A program made the translations under genes and the position numbers. A stretch of 64,000 nucleotides of DNA, taken from assembly GCA_949316495.1 (NCBI GenBank), contig OX439004.1:12560536-12624535 (forward strand), written 5' to 3'. The DNA is from Amphiduros pacificus. Its lineage: Eukaryota > Annelida > Polychaeta > Phyllodocida > Hesionidae. The notes beneath the pieces were generated by a model that saw nothing but the letters and a program-made list of their open reading frames with translations, ran no database searches and was not told the DNA's origin. Numbering within the stretch: position 1 is the stretch's first letter; each line of letters opens with the position of its first letter. Shown here one piece after another: positions 45,898-57,218 of the stretch.

Positions 45898-47928
45898 TTT
45901 GCTTGCAGATTTTGTGAACCTATTCCTGATAAATTATTGTTTTGAGATGCAGGGTTAAACTTCTGTTCAACCCTGTAACTACTGGAGGATGGCGCTGGAT
46001 ACAAAATACTTTTCAATTTCTGCAAAGTAATACCACTATGGCGGATAAACCGGAAACGCGAGTTTTGAATCTTCAAAGGAGGAGAGTTTGAAAATTAGTG
46101 TACTTAACGCTCTGCGCAGATAATGCGCACAATGCCAGGTCTGAGGGCAAGTCGCATTTTAGCAAAGCTCGTGACCGCAGACATTTTATTTTATTAATAA
46201 GATATGGTTCAGCATGCTTGAAAGATCAGTGTACGGCTATTTTGACAGATTGGTGCATATCGGGAACCCTTCAACAACGAAATAGATTCAGGTTTTTTTC
46301 TGAATCAACTAAACCAATTTTTGTTTGTATTTGTGTTTTCATCAATTTCAAGAAGCAACGAAGAAAAATCTTATTTTGCTGTGGTTTTGTGAATTTATCA
46401 GATTAATATGCGTTTTGTATAATGCACATATATATACATATTCTCAGATACTATTTTATATTAAGACTGCTTAAATGAACGACGTATTTAAATAACATCA
46501 TTTGCCTTTTTGATATGCATCCTATAGATTGACCTTTCCAAAAAATACAATTCACAAAGTCTGTAATAATTTACACCTGAGATTAATAATAAATAAATTA
46601 TTATAGTAATATTGTTATATGTCAGTCTACACTGAAACCATGACATAAATTTGGTACAGGACGCCCCCACAATAAAGATTTCCAAATATGTTTAAATGTA
46701 AGAAAGTGATAACCAAAAGCGCTTAATGTTAGCATGATAAGAGATGCATTTTTACTGGAATCATTTGGTGTCTACACGAATGTATGTACTGGGATGCGAA
46801 TGTCTGAAACTGTTTTATTGTCTCAGTGAAGGATATTCGAAAGTTTTTATGGAGGAAACACAATCTTGGAACATCGGAACGGACATTAGCAATGTTGAAT
46901 TATGTAAGTTATACAGTGCTAGCCATATCGCTGATAAAACATGACTGAATATCTTGATTAAGTACACCTAGACTTGAAAACCTTCCAAATCATGATTAGA
47001 CTTCCAATGATACATGAACACTGAACCGTGCCTTTTTACCACCTAGGCTATATGCCCTGTACTTTCTGCTGATGTAGGTGCCCTTTTACCACTTCTATGT
47101 GTTACAAATTGACCTGATGTGATTGTCTTTTCACCATCTCTATGTGTTATACATTGATCTGATGTGGATACGTTTTACCACCCCCAAACGTTATATAATG
47201 AGATGTGGGTGCGTTTTTACCACTTCCATGCGTTATAATAAATGGAGCTGATCTGGATTTGGCGCAATGTCTAATGCTGTTTTTATATTCATCATGCGCT
47301 GATGATCCAACGCAACAGTGGCCACCTTGCAAGATACACCTTATATCATATTCATAAATGCTATTTTATTGGCCTGTCAGTGTGTTCAGATGATGTATAT
47401 ATGGGGAATATAATGGAGGTGTTGTGTCCGGGTGAGCAGAGAAGTGCAAGCAAGCCTTGCCAGGAATGCCACGGTGATGCTGGCCTGGCACCATGTCAAA
47501 CTCAAAACAATAGAATTCTGGTCACCCAACTTCGCCTATTAAATGCCCAGGGATGGCAAATATCTCATATGGACAATGGATCCACATTTTTCTTTTTAAA
47601 TTCAGTCTGTATTAAATAGGTAATTTATATTAAATCATTCAAATACACATAATATGTTATGTAATAATGTAAAATTTGTTTTGATTCTTACAGGAAGGGT
47701 ATCATTTTAGGATAATTCTGTGATTATAAGACAATGATTGGGAGAGTAGCTCTTCCGGTTACATTGTCCCTCCCTCCAGTATAATGTCTAATATAGACAA
47801 CATGATACATAGTTACACCCACAACCCTGGACACTTAGTTGTTTGTACACACATCCTGTCCATTTGATTTCAATATCTTAGTGGTAGATGTAGTTTGATT
47901 TTCACAACACAATATTTCCACATCAGCT
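45898..47928. other. Intergenic, PSMB3 5' side to PAN/LamG gene 1 5' side
   Basis: The flanking genes diverge here, so it holds both promoters. A degenerate repeat of about 60 bp with TTTTACCACTTCTATGTGTT-like units spans about 47030-47270 (about four copies). An open frame on the plus strand (about 47386-47619, with four Cys) has no recognisable similarity and I do not call it a gene. Confidence 0.55.
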
Positions 47929-50900
47929 ATGAGTGCTCTCTGTATCTCTGGAAATCTATTTTTTGTTTTTTTCTTATTCTTTTTAATCAAGGACTCAGAT
48001 GCACATGGTAGGTGTATTTAAAAAAAAATAATTTCCATATTTGTCTGCTAAATAAACAATTATTTTAGAAAGTATGTTGATATGTTTGTATCATATCATT
48101 TGGATTGAAGCTTTTTAGTTTAAATTGCTTATTACAATTTTAGACTGCAATGGCTTCACATTCAAAGTATATAGAGGACGACAGATGTATTATAAGACCG
48201 AGAGCAGGCCGGGACAAACCTGGGCACAATGCCTCCACATGTGTGAAACTTTCTCATGGTGTAAATCTGTGGAATATGATAGATGGACGCACAACTGTAA
48301 GCTATATGAACACACTGGAATTGCAGTGAAAGACATGTGTTGTTATGTCGCAATCAAAACCTGTGCTCGCGATTACCAGCGCCCACAAGGAAAACAGGCC
48401 AATAGCGTGGAGAGAAAGACAACAACAATGGAAACAACGACAGTCCCTAATACCCCAACACCAACAACACAGGAAGAAGCTAAAAGTACCAATCCTCCAA
48501 CCATGGAAACTACCACCATGCCTCTCTTTGGACAAAAAGCAACATCTCGATCTGATAACAGTCCAGATTGGAATATTAAAGACTTGTTGTCTGATAATTA
48601 CGACATTGATGAGACAGCAAGGTTACTGCTGTATAGGGTTAACAATGGTCTGAGTGGTGTATCAATCAAGGAGGAGGGAAGTCAGGTGGATCAACAGCCT
48701 GATAGCAGACAGGGCGAGGGAGAAAGGAGAACTACACCGCCAAATATACAAGGGCTGTTCCTCAACGCCAGGGATGATGGTGAATCTATATAGTCAATAA
48801 ATGCATTCATAAACATACACAATAAGGAAATCATTTGTATAATTTGCACATATACTCTGAAAGATGGGTTTGTTGAGACAAGTATGCAATCAAATGATTT
48901 TTCAGTGAAGGGTAATTTAAATATCATTTTTCAATTATTGACTATGACCTGTTTAGCGTTTGTGAAGTATATGAGTAATTTTTGTTTTCAGGTATATGCC
49001 CCTCGCTTCTGCAGAAAGTGGAAGACACCTTTGTTCCCAATGGCACCGGGTGGTTTTCAGTGGAGAATGTTAACCAGTGTAAACAAGTTTGCTTGAATGA
49101 TGAGACTTGTGAAGCAGTGAATTATAACCGACAATTCCAGATCTGTTATCTGAGAGACAGGAACAGCATGGTGGATTATGACCGCCGATACACCCCATGT
49201 TGTGACCAGTACCATAAGACACACTGTAAGTTACATCTATCAAGGTACAGCATCATGTTGTTATGAACCATTCCCAATAAAACATGATTATAATGTCACC
49301 TCATTTGATAATACAAATTGTTACCATTCTTGCACTATCACATAAACATAAGAATACATATTGTTTATCCAATAATTGTCATGGAATGGTTTGAATAAGG
49401 TGTAGGGTTTGCTATGAGATGCAGGACCCGAAAAAGTTTCCATCCAAATTTACCATTATATCCCACGGATAAATGAATATACCACCACTACCTTAGAAAT
49501 ATACGCATAATTATTTTTGCTCACATAACATTACACATTGTGTATGTTATATCATGGCATAGCGATGTATTTGAAACAACAATGGAGATCTCAAACAATG
49601 AGTGTTATTATGTTGTGAAGGTGAGCCTAAGCGTTGCTACATGCACGGGGAGATAGATGTCTCCTATGCATACGATGAAACCATTGAGAACATCAAGCTG
49701 GGAGAAGGTCAGGTTCACCAGGGAGTTAAGGCACAGCAATGCAGCGGCATCTGCTTCATTGAGGAGGTCATCCAAGTCACTCCCGATGGTAAGCAATATT
49801 CGGACTAATGTTCTCTTTAGCTTATATTCGAGGGAAAACTGATATCATTAATGGGGGGAGATATTGAAATTGTCCTTATACTGTCAAGGCTAATCTCAAC
49901 CAATCGATTTAAAGCATTCGTAAAGTGAGGTTTTCAAGAACCTTTTTTACATAATATTAATGTTAATATACAAACAAACTTTGCGATCAAACATTAAAAC
50001 CCGTCATTTCCCCTACAAGAAATATTTCTCTGTCATTTGAGTCTTTCAGCAAAACATGAGATGAGTCTTTCAGCAAAACACAATAATCATGGTCGGTGTA
50101 TTTTGGTTGATTTTAGTGAGATAGCTTGCTGGTATCACAGTCAATAGAATCTCTGTAAAATTTCCTGTGACCTCTGCGATTTCAAGATTTATTTAATAGG
50201 CATTTCATATTACTTATGAAGAAAATGTCATGCTGATTTGTTCACCACTTGGTTAATTGAAAATCAAAAGACATTTTTATAAGGTAATAATTCAATTGAG
50301 TTAATATCATACTTAGACCGGCCCACTAGAACAGTTGGTAGTGCGAAAGGAGCTGTGGCTTTGTTTTTATACGTGGAGGGCGAGAGGCTGTGAGTTCGAG
50401 TCCTACTGCCGACAGTGTTACTTTCACACTGGTTAAAAGGCCCAAAAGTCGATCTATTATCGCCATAGCTGCTGAAAGGGACGTGAAAACACGATTTCCA
50501 TTTATCATACTTAGAACCTTGGGGACATAAGGAAAATGCTTTAATGACCAGGGTGCATAATTGTGATATTTCACATGGTTATGATGACACTTTTCTGAGG
50601 TTGAATTGCCTTATGTAACTAACTAACTTATGTACCTAGGCTTTTTAAACATGTAAAGGTAGCCAGTTGGAGTTCCGCAGTTTGGAGCGAGGTTGCTTGG
50701 AAGGTCTTACAGTCAGTGATGTCCACCCGTGCAGCATCTACGAGGAGCGTGGCGATGAGGGAGGGGTCACTCTCAGGGTGAGGTGCAAATGTAGCACAGA
50801 CCACTGCAATGCCCTAGCCACAGGCGCTCTTATTGGAATTGCGCTGTATCTGCCGCTAGATGGCGACACCGAAGACCATTCCGGCATAATGCGTCATGGT

Positions 50901-53614
50901 GAGAATGAAGGTGTGCTGTTTGATGCTTATGCTAAGAAGAAAGGGATGTCTGGTTATTTTGATGGCACTTCAAATATCATGGTTCCCAGTATGGTAGGAT
51001 ATTTGCCAGGACTTCTGACATAGTAAGTATTTCTTTCAATATATACACCTCAGCATTTGTGCTTTGGATTGCAGCACGTTCTAAATATCAAATTTGTTTT
51101 AGCTATGACAATGAGAGAACGCCCAGCTTGACAATGACCTTTTGGTTCAAGCGTCTCTTCCATACATATGAGGGTACTAACGCCATGACCTTGTTCTCTA
51201 ACGGTGTGGTGGAGGTATCCTCTAAGATGGAGGAGGGAATCCATACCGTATCCCTCAGTGTTATCTTAGAGAATGGTATTGGATATGTTGTCAAAGGACA
51301 GGTAAGTACAGACACATCTGAGCGCCATATAATAACTGGTATCAGCGCTATATAAACTCTATCACTATCATTAGGCCAGTCACGGTACCTGTTGTCCTCG
51401 GCAAAATGTGTGATAAGTAATCTATCTACTGTCTCCTGTGGTATCTCTCCATTGTCATGGACCAACACCTGTTGCATGGCTCCTTTCCTCATGTATCATG
51501 CATATATGAATATTAATGAAGAGCAGGACTTGCTGTTAACAATTGGTCGATCCCTCAGTCCTCCTTTGTGAGGGTGGGGAGTGAAGCTCAGTCAAGATAA
51601 ACCGAAAATATCGTGAAAAAGAATGTAGATATACTTGAAAATAATAACTGAAATATAATGACAAAATAAAAAATAACACATTTTGCTGACTGTTTGATTA
51701 TGGATAGATTGCAGACGCTGAAGACTGGGTGTTTGTTGTGGCGAGGTTGATACTGGGTCCAACACCAGAGGGCGCTCAACTTCAACTCTTCCTCTCTGAT
51801 ACGGAGATTGACACTGACGCTCCAAACATAAGCATTGGCCTTCCGCCTGGTAGGCTCTGACGTCACCGTAGAACACCTCTTTTATGGCAAAAACCCAATA
51901 TATTCATAATCGGTGTCGATTTATATTTTTTTTCATCATACGTTTTAATATTGTTGCATTTCAGAGCCTGTGATGAGCAGTATATTTCCTGTATATATTG
52001 GACGACATCCACTCAAAAAGAGCTATTTCCACGGATTCATCGATGAGGTAAGGGGTGAACTATTGATCACCCAAGGGGGTAAAGGTATATACATTCAAGC
52101 GCTATGAAAAGACAACATTAACATTTTGAAGTAATAACAAAGTTTTACTCCTGTCATGAACAAAAACTGGGGACCTACCTGGAGAGCCTGCCCCACCCAT
52201 TAGCTGCTCAATCATCAACCTACTTGGGTATAGACCCTGCCTCACCCACAAGCCGCTCAGTCATCAACCTACTTGAGTACAGACCCTGCCTCACCCACAA
52301 GCCGCTCAGTCATCAACCTACTTGAGTACAGACCCTGCCTCACCCACAAGCCGCTCAATCATCAACCTACTTGGGTATAGACCCTGCCTCACCCACAAGC
52401 CGCTCAGTCATCAACCTACTTGGGTACAGACCCTGCCTCACCCTCAGGCCGCTCAGTCATCAACCTACTTTGGTACAGACCCTGCCTCACCCACAAGCCG
52501 CTCAGTCATCAATCTACTTGAGTATAGACCCTGCCTCACCCACAAGCCGCTCAGTCATCAACCTACTTGGGTACAGACCCTGCCTCACCCACAAGCCACT
52601 CAGTCATCAACCTACTTGAGTATAGACCCTGCCTCACCCACAAGCCGCTCAGTCATCAACCTACTTTGGTACAGACCCTGCCTCACCCACAAGCCACTCA
52701 GTCATCAACCTACTTGGGTATAGACCCTGCCTCACCCACAAACCGCTCAGTCATCAACCTACTTGGGTATAGACCCTGCCTCACCCACAAGCCGCTCAGT
52801 CATCAACCTACTTGAGTATAGACCCTGCCTCACCCACAAGCCGCTCAGTCATCAACCTACTTGAGTATAGACCCTGCCTCACCCACAAACCGCTCAGTCA
52901 TCAACCTACTTGGGTATAGACCCTGCCTCACCCACAAGCCGCTCAGTCATCAACCTACTTGGGTATAGACCCTGCCTCACCCACAAGCCGCTCAGTCATC
53001 AACCTACTTGAGTATAGACCCTGCCTCACCCACAAGCCGCTCAGTCATCAACCTACTTGGGTATAGACCCTGCCTCACCCACAAGCCGCTCAGTCATCAA
53101 CCTACTTGAGTATAGACCCTGCCTCACCCACAAGCCGCTCAGTCATCAACCTACTTGGGTAAATACCCTGCCTCACCCACAAGCCGCTCAGTCATCAACC
53201 TACTTGAGTATAGACCTTGCCTCACCCACAAGCCGCTCAGTCATCAACCTACTTGGGTACAGACCCTGCCTCACCCACAAGCCGCTCAGTCATCAATCTA
53301 CTTGGGTACAGACCCTGCCTCACCCACAAGCCGCTCAGTCATCAACCTACTTGGGTACAGACCCTGCCTCACCCACAAGCCGCTCAGTCATTAATCTACT
53401 TGGGTACAGACCCTGCCCCACCCACTTAGTCATCACATAGTCATCAACCTAATTGTTTAAAAAAAATCCCGCTCAAGTACTTTTGATATACATGTTTATG
53501 TAACTTTTGTAGGTGTTTCTGTTCAGCGAGAGCTTGGGCGTGGAACATATCCAAGCCCTACGAGACATGACAAAGCCTCTCCCGGATGACCTACTCCAGG
53601 ATACCTCCACCTGA
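47929..53614 (+). CDS. Secreted PAN/Apple - Ly6-like - LamG-like protein (gene 1)
   Basis: Unrecognised multidomain extracellular protein, 668 aa. Exons: 47929-48007, 48144-48779, 48992-49225, 49621-49788, 50659-51022, 51103-51301, 51708-51849, 51965-52047, 53513-53614. Residues 1-25 form a signal peptide (NLFFVFFLFFLIK). A PAN/Apple module (28-100, ten Cys) is followed by a Thr/Pro-rich linker (TTTMETTTVPNTPTPTTQ) and an acidic stretch. A second PAN module (241-317) follows, then a three-finger Ly6/uPAR-type module (322-422: RCYMHG, QQCSGICF, ERGC, CKCSTDHCN). A LamG-like jelly roll fills 428-660 (GYFDGTSNIMVP, FHGFIDEVFLFSE). There is no transmembrane segment or GPI tail. If the intron after exon 2 is retained, the frame reaches a stop at 48793, giving a possible short form. 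Function unknown; PAN and LamG modules usually bind proteins or glycans. Confidence 0.85.
49975..50200. repeat. Dispersed repeat, shorter copy (pair with 60225-60640)
   Basis: Segments with CATTTCCCCTACA(A/T), GTATTTTGGTTGATTTTAGT, and CCTGTGACCTCTG occur in the same order here and in 60225-60640. The right copy is longer. Both lie on the plus strand although their host genes run in opposite directions, so they are insertions rather than inherited intron sequence. Confidence 0.7.
50318..50502 (+). mobile_element. tRNA-derived SINE with 13-bp target-site duplication
   Basis: TATCATACTTAGA occurs at 50305-50317 and 50503-50515. The head is tRNA-like: an A-box region at ACTAGAACAGTTGGTAGTG and a B box at GAGTTCGAGTCC. 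The body ends with GCTGAAAGGGACGTGAAAAC, like the tails of tRNA SINEs common in molluscs and other marine invertebrates (from memory). It is 185 bp long, in intron 4 of PAN/LamG gene 1, in the gene's orientation. The near-perfect duplication suggests fairly recent insertion. Confidence 0.88.
52185..53440. repeat. 49-bp minisatellite, about 25 copies
   Basis: The unit TCACCCACAAGCCGCTCAGT / CATCAACCTACTTGGGTACA / GACCCTGCC repeats with few differences. It fills most of the last intron of PAN/LamG gene 1. Open frames across it are artefacts of the repeat; 49 is not a multiple of 3. Confidence 0.97.
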
Positions 53615-54237
53615 TCACTTAATTAATTAATTAATTAATTAACCTTTGTATTCATTCATCCATCCATATCAAGTGTAAAATAGACTCAACGCAAGTGCGA
53701 GACAAGCAAAAAAATGACATTATTATCGTGATACAGTTTGATAAATTAATAATCTTACAATTTTGTCTAATACGGTCCGGAGAGAATGATGGTTAATGGT
53801 ATCCCATTCTTGTGTAGCACATTAGCAAGCCAAATACGTATTGAATTTCATCCAGACATGCATATTTTAGTTGAAATAAGCAAACTATGTCGATGTAGGT
53901 TTTTATTGAAAACTTAATATAGGTTTTATTGAAAACTTAATATAGGTTTTATTGAAAACTTACATACCCCTTCCAAACATTTGTCAGTGCTCTAGTATTC
54001 AACTAGTGTAAAAGAATTTCAATGTAAATACTTAAATTATCTAATGCATCATTAAAGTGGGGTTCAGGATTTTCATCATCAGTGCAAACTTACCATATTT
54101 CTCTATATTTTTATCCAGCGGTCAGTCACCCTTTCTTAGAACCAGTTTGCACTTGATTTTTACCTTGTATTTAAATATATTTTCAATTATATTATATACA
54201 CAGTGGCTACTATTTAGGTTTATTTGACATTCAAAAA

Positions 54238-54243
54238 AATAAA
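54238..54243 (+). terminator. Candidate poly(A) signal of PAN/LamG gene 1
   Basis: AATAAA about 620 nt after the stop codon. It is the first clear plus-strand hexamer I noticed. Confidence 0.4.
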
Positions 54244-55765
54244 TAAGTGATGATGATGATGATGACTTATATTACTCATGAACAACATACATGTCCTTAA
54301 GTGTAACTTTTATAAAACTATTATAAACTTATATAACTGTATTATGACTATAATATTTATTTTTAACTTTTAATGAATTATTGCAATGCAGCTGATTGGA
54401 ACTAATCTGCCATCACACCATACATTTTGTGACATTAGAAATGTTTACATTTTGCTTTGGTATTTTAGCTACAAATGCATATCGCGCCAATGTGATATAT
54501 CAATATTAAAACATTTACTTGAAATATATTCTTTTATTTGATTTTAATAAATAAGGTTGTTACATGTTATGAATGTAAGATGTTTGTACGTATACCAAGA
54601 GAACAACGTTTTTTCCATCTAGAGAAAATACTAAACTTAAAAGGAAATGGGGTATAGCGGCGAGTGCATTTGCACGTTTGTGTTCATTTGTGAAACTAGT
54701 AACTAAGCTGAGAAATCACTAAGAAATAATGGTCAAGATATGCCTCAACACCTCTTAATTTAATGATATCGACAATTTACCACACCAATCAACACATTTG
54801 CAAGAGGCCCCTTTTACAAACTCTAGAAGTTTATCAATTTTTGTGTACCTTTTTATGGTAATTTTTGCTGAGAAATGGTATTCACCCGCCCTTAATATCA
54901 ATCCTGTATATCCATCTAGGGGATGGTTCTTGTTTATGAAATAATAAATTAATACTTCATATTCATATTCTAAATATGATATAAAATATCAATGTTTAGA
55001 TAATAAATTACAATAAATATCAATGTTTAGACCTTTTTCAGAGGTTGGAATAGGTGTATATCAACCAAATAAGAAAAAATAAAACTCTATGTTGGGAGAT
55101 TCATATTCCATATTTAAAGATCAACACTTTGGTCTCATCAAAATGATTTTATTCTATAATATCCGTCTACCCAGAGAAACTACAATCAGTAACTTAAAAT
55201 ACTATACAGAATATATTTTACACACAAACAAAATAGTCAATGTATTCTTTACAATTAAGCTGCAGCTTTTGACCTTATCACATTGTGAAGAAATTGATAT
55301 ATACAATAAAAACATATTACCACAATTGAGCTCTCAGACATATTTATTATTGTAATGCAAGTATATGGGATATGCTGTTCAGCATTCAATATTTACAAGG
55401 GCAAGCATATTTAACAAATAGGGCAAATACAAACATCATCTTTCAAAATGACCACATTCAAAAACTCTGTTGGCATTGTCAAAGGCTTTAAGGTGTTATT
55501 TATTGGGCAACATATGCAAATAGAAATCACGTTAAATTAATCTCTGTCCGTGGCAATATTACGCTCTGCATTAGTTTGTGAAAATGGTCATTTGGATTAA
55601 AAAGCTTTTACTTTATTGATGTCAGTACATACAAATGGGTTTGTTCTTTCTTAGTTTTTGCATACTCAAATATTTGTCGAAATAGGTTATGTATTAAATA
55701 AGTAATGACACTATATTTGCGCTGTGTATGGAATCTGAGAGAGTTGAGATTGTGATGGCTGCAGA

Positions 55766-56498
55766 AGTGACATCAACGTCTAGTGGATATACAGGACCTA
55801 GAATGAGACGAAATGGCAAATCAAAGACGGCTATCTACACACAGAAGTGACATCAATGTCTAGTGGATATACAGGACCTAGAATGAGACGAAATGGCAAA
55901 TCATAGATGGCTATCTACACACAGACGTGACATCAACGTCTAGTGGATATACAGGACCTAGAATGAGACGAAATGGCAAATCATAGACGGCTATCTACAC
56001 AAAGAGACAGAAGTGACATCAACGTCTAGTGGATATACAGGACCTAGAATGAGACGAAATGGCAAATCATAGACGGCTATCTACACAAAGAAGTGACATC
56101 AACGTCTAGTGGATATACAGGACCTAGAATGAGACGAAATGGCAAATCATAGACGGCTATCTACACAAAGAGACAGAAGTGACATCAACGTCTAGTGGAT
56201 ATACAGGACCTAGAATGAGACGAAATGGCAAATCATAGACGGCTATCTACACAAAGAAGTGACATCAACGTCTAGTGGATATACAGGACCTAGAATGAGA
56301 CGAAATGGCAAATCATAGACGGCTATCTACACAAAGAACTGACATCAACGTCTAGTGTATATACAGGACCTAGAATGAGACGAAATGGCAAATCAAAGAC
56401 GGCTATCTACACACAGAAGTGACATCAACGTCTAGTGGATATACAGGACCTAGAATGAGACGAAATGGCAAATTAAAGATGGCTATCTGCACACAGTT
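55766..56498. repeat. 80/86-bp minisatellite, 9 copies
   Basis: Units start at GACATCAACG (55769, 55849, 55929, 56015, 56095, 56181, 56261, 56341, 56421). Most steps are 80 bp. Two are 86 bp because of an AGACAG-type insertion, so some copies probably arose by duplication of a two-unit block. Copies are nearly identical. Confidence 0.96.
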
Positions 56499-57100
56499 TT
56501 TAGGCCTACCAAATATAACTCTTTATAAACGGTAAAGGTTAAGTGTTCAACCTTGACTAGCAACATATCCAATATATTCAAAAATATATATAATATTCAA
56601 CTATAATTTCGAACTTATGACATGTGTGTCCCGTGTCCAGGATGATAGATGAATCTTGACTTGCAAGATATTAAAGAAGAGAACAATACTAGCCATGATT
56701 TGCTAGATAATCTGCAGTGAATCTTTCATTGCACTCTGATTTGTCGATATTTATAGGTCCAGTGATCATGAAGAGATATGCATACTAGCATGAAGAGGGG
56801 TGAACACATTACAAACTTTTAAGTAATTTCCTTTTCCTTCTAATGTTTGAAGATCTGTCAGGATATTTCTTTTATGAAATTAAAGTATTTTTGGACAGGA
56901 GACGTTTTAGTCAGTGGAGGAACATGTATTTACGTATTTTCATTTGATTTCAAAGCCCAAAACAGTTTGTTTCCACAAAGACACCTGGTGGCACACAAAT
57001 GTTGACACTCAAGCAGTGAGAAATCATAAAAAAAACAGACTGCCCGGTTTATTTCTCCATTAACCTATGGGCGATGTTTGTTACTATCTTCGGTTGAGAT

Positions 57101-57106
57101 TTATTA
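57101..57106 (-). terminator. Candidate poly(A) signal of PAN/LamG gene 2
   Basis: TTTATT on the plus strand is AATAAA on the gene strand, about 115 nt after the stop and directly after the 19-bp repeat. Confidence 0.5.
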
Positions 57107-57217
57107 TCATACCATACTCACATTATCATACCATACTCACATTATCATATCATACTCACATTATCATACCATACTCACATTATCATACCATACTCACATT
57201 ATCATACCATACTCACA
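57107..57217. repeat. 19-bp tandem repeat in a 3'UTR, about 6 copies
   Basis: TATCATACCATACTCACAT repeats between the stop codon of PAN/LamG gene 2 (57219-57221) and its candidate poly(A) signal. On the gene strand each unit reads ATGTGAGTATGGTATGATA, containing the 5' splice-site-like GTGAGT. Confidence 0.92.
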
Positions 57218-57218
57218 T

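Larger units (their letters stand above)
53615..57218. other. Intergenic between the convergent PAN/LamG genes
   Basis: It holds the gene 1 3'UTR (candidate AATAAA at 54238-54243), a TTAA-type simple repeat at 53621-53641, three copies of a 23-bp unit with GGTTTTATTGAAAACTTAAT (53893-53963), and the 80/86-bp minisatellite at 55766-56498. The end next to 57218 is the 3'UTR of gene 2. I see no further gene. Confidence 0.6.

Noticed and set aside
46098-46406. 102-codon frame next to the PSMB3 first exon
   Set aside because: No similarity recognised and no supporting context; probably chance.
47302-47619. Cys-containing 105-codon frame as a small gene
   Set aside because: No signal peptide, no recognised domain, no clear splice links to PAN/LamG gene 1, whose signal-peptide exon starts later at 47929.
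48144-48793. A 222-residue gene ending at 48793
   Set aside because: The frame has a phase-1 donor at 48780 that joins exactly to the next PAN exon at 48992; the stop is reached only if that intron is retained.
50318-50420. A functional tRNA gene
   Set aside because: The A/B boxes belong to a SINE with flanking target duplication and a non-tRNA body; the arms do not pair as a proper cloverleaf.
52322-53440. Long plus-strand frames reading SHQPTWVQTLPHPQA-type repeats
   Set aside because: They are translations of the 49-bp intronic minisatellite; no start context or splice support, and the unit length shifts frame from copy to copy.
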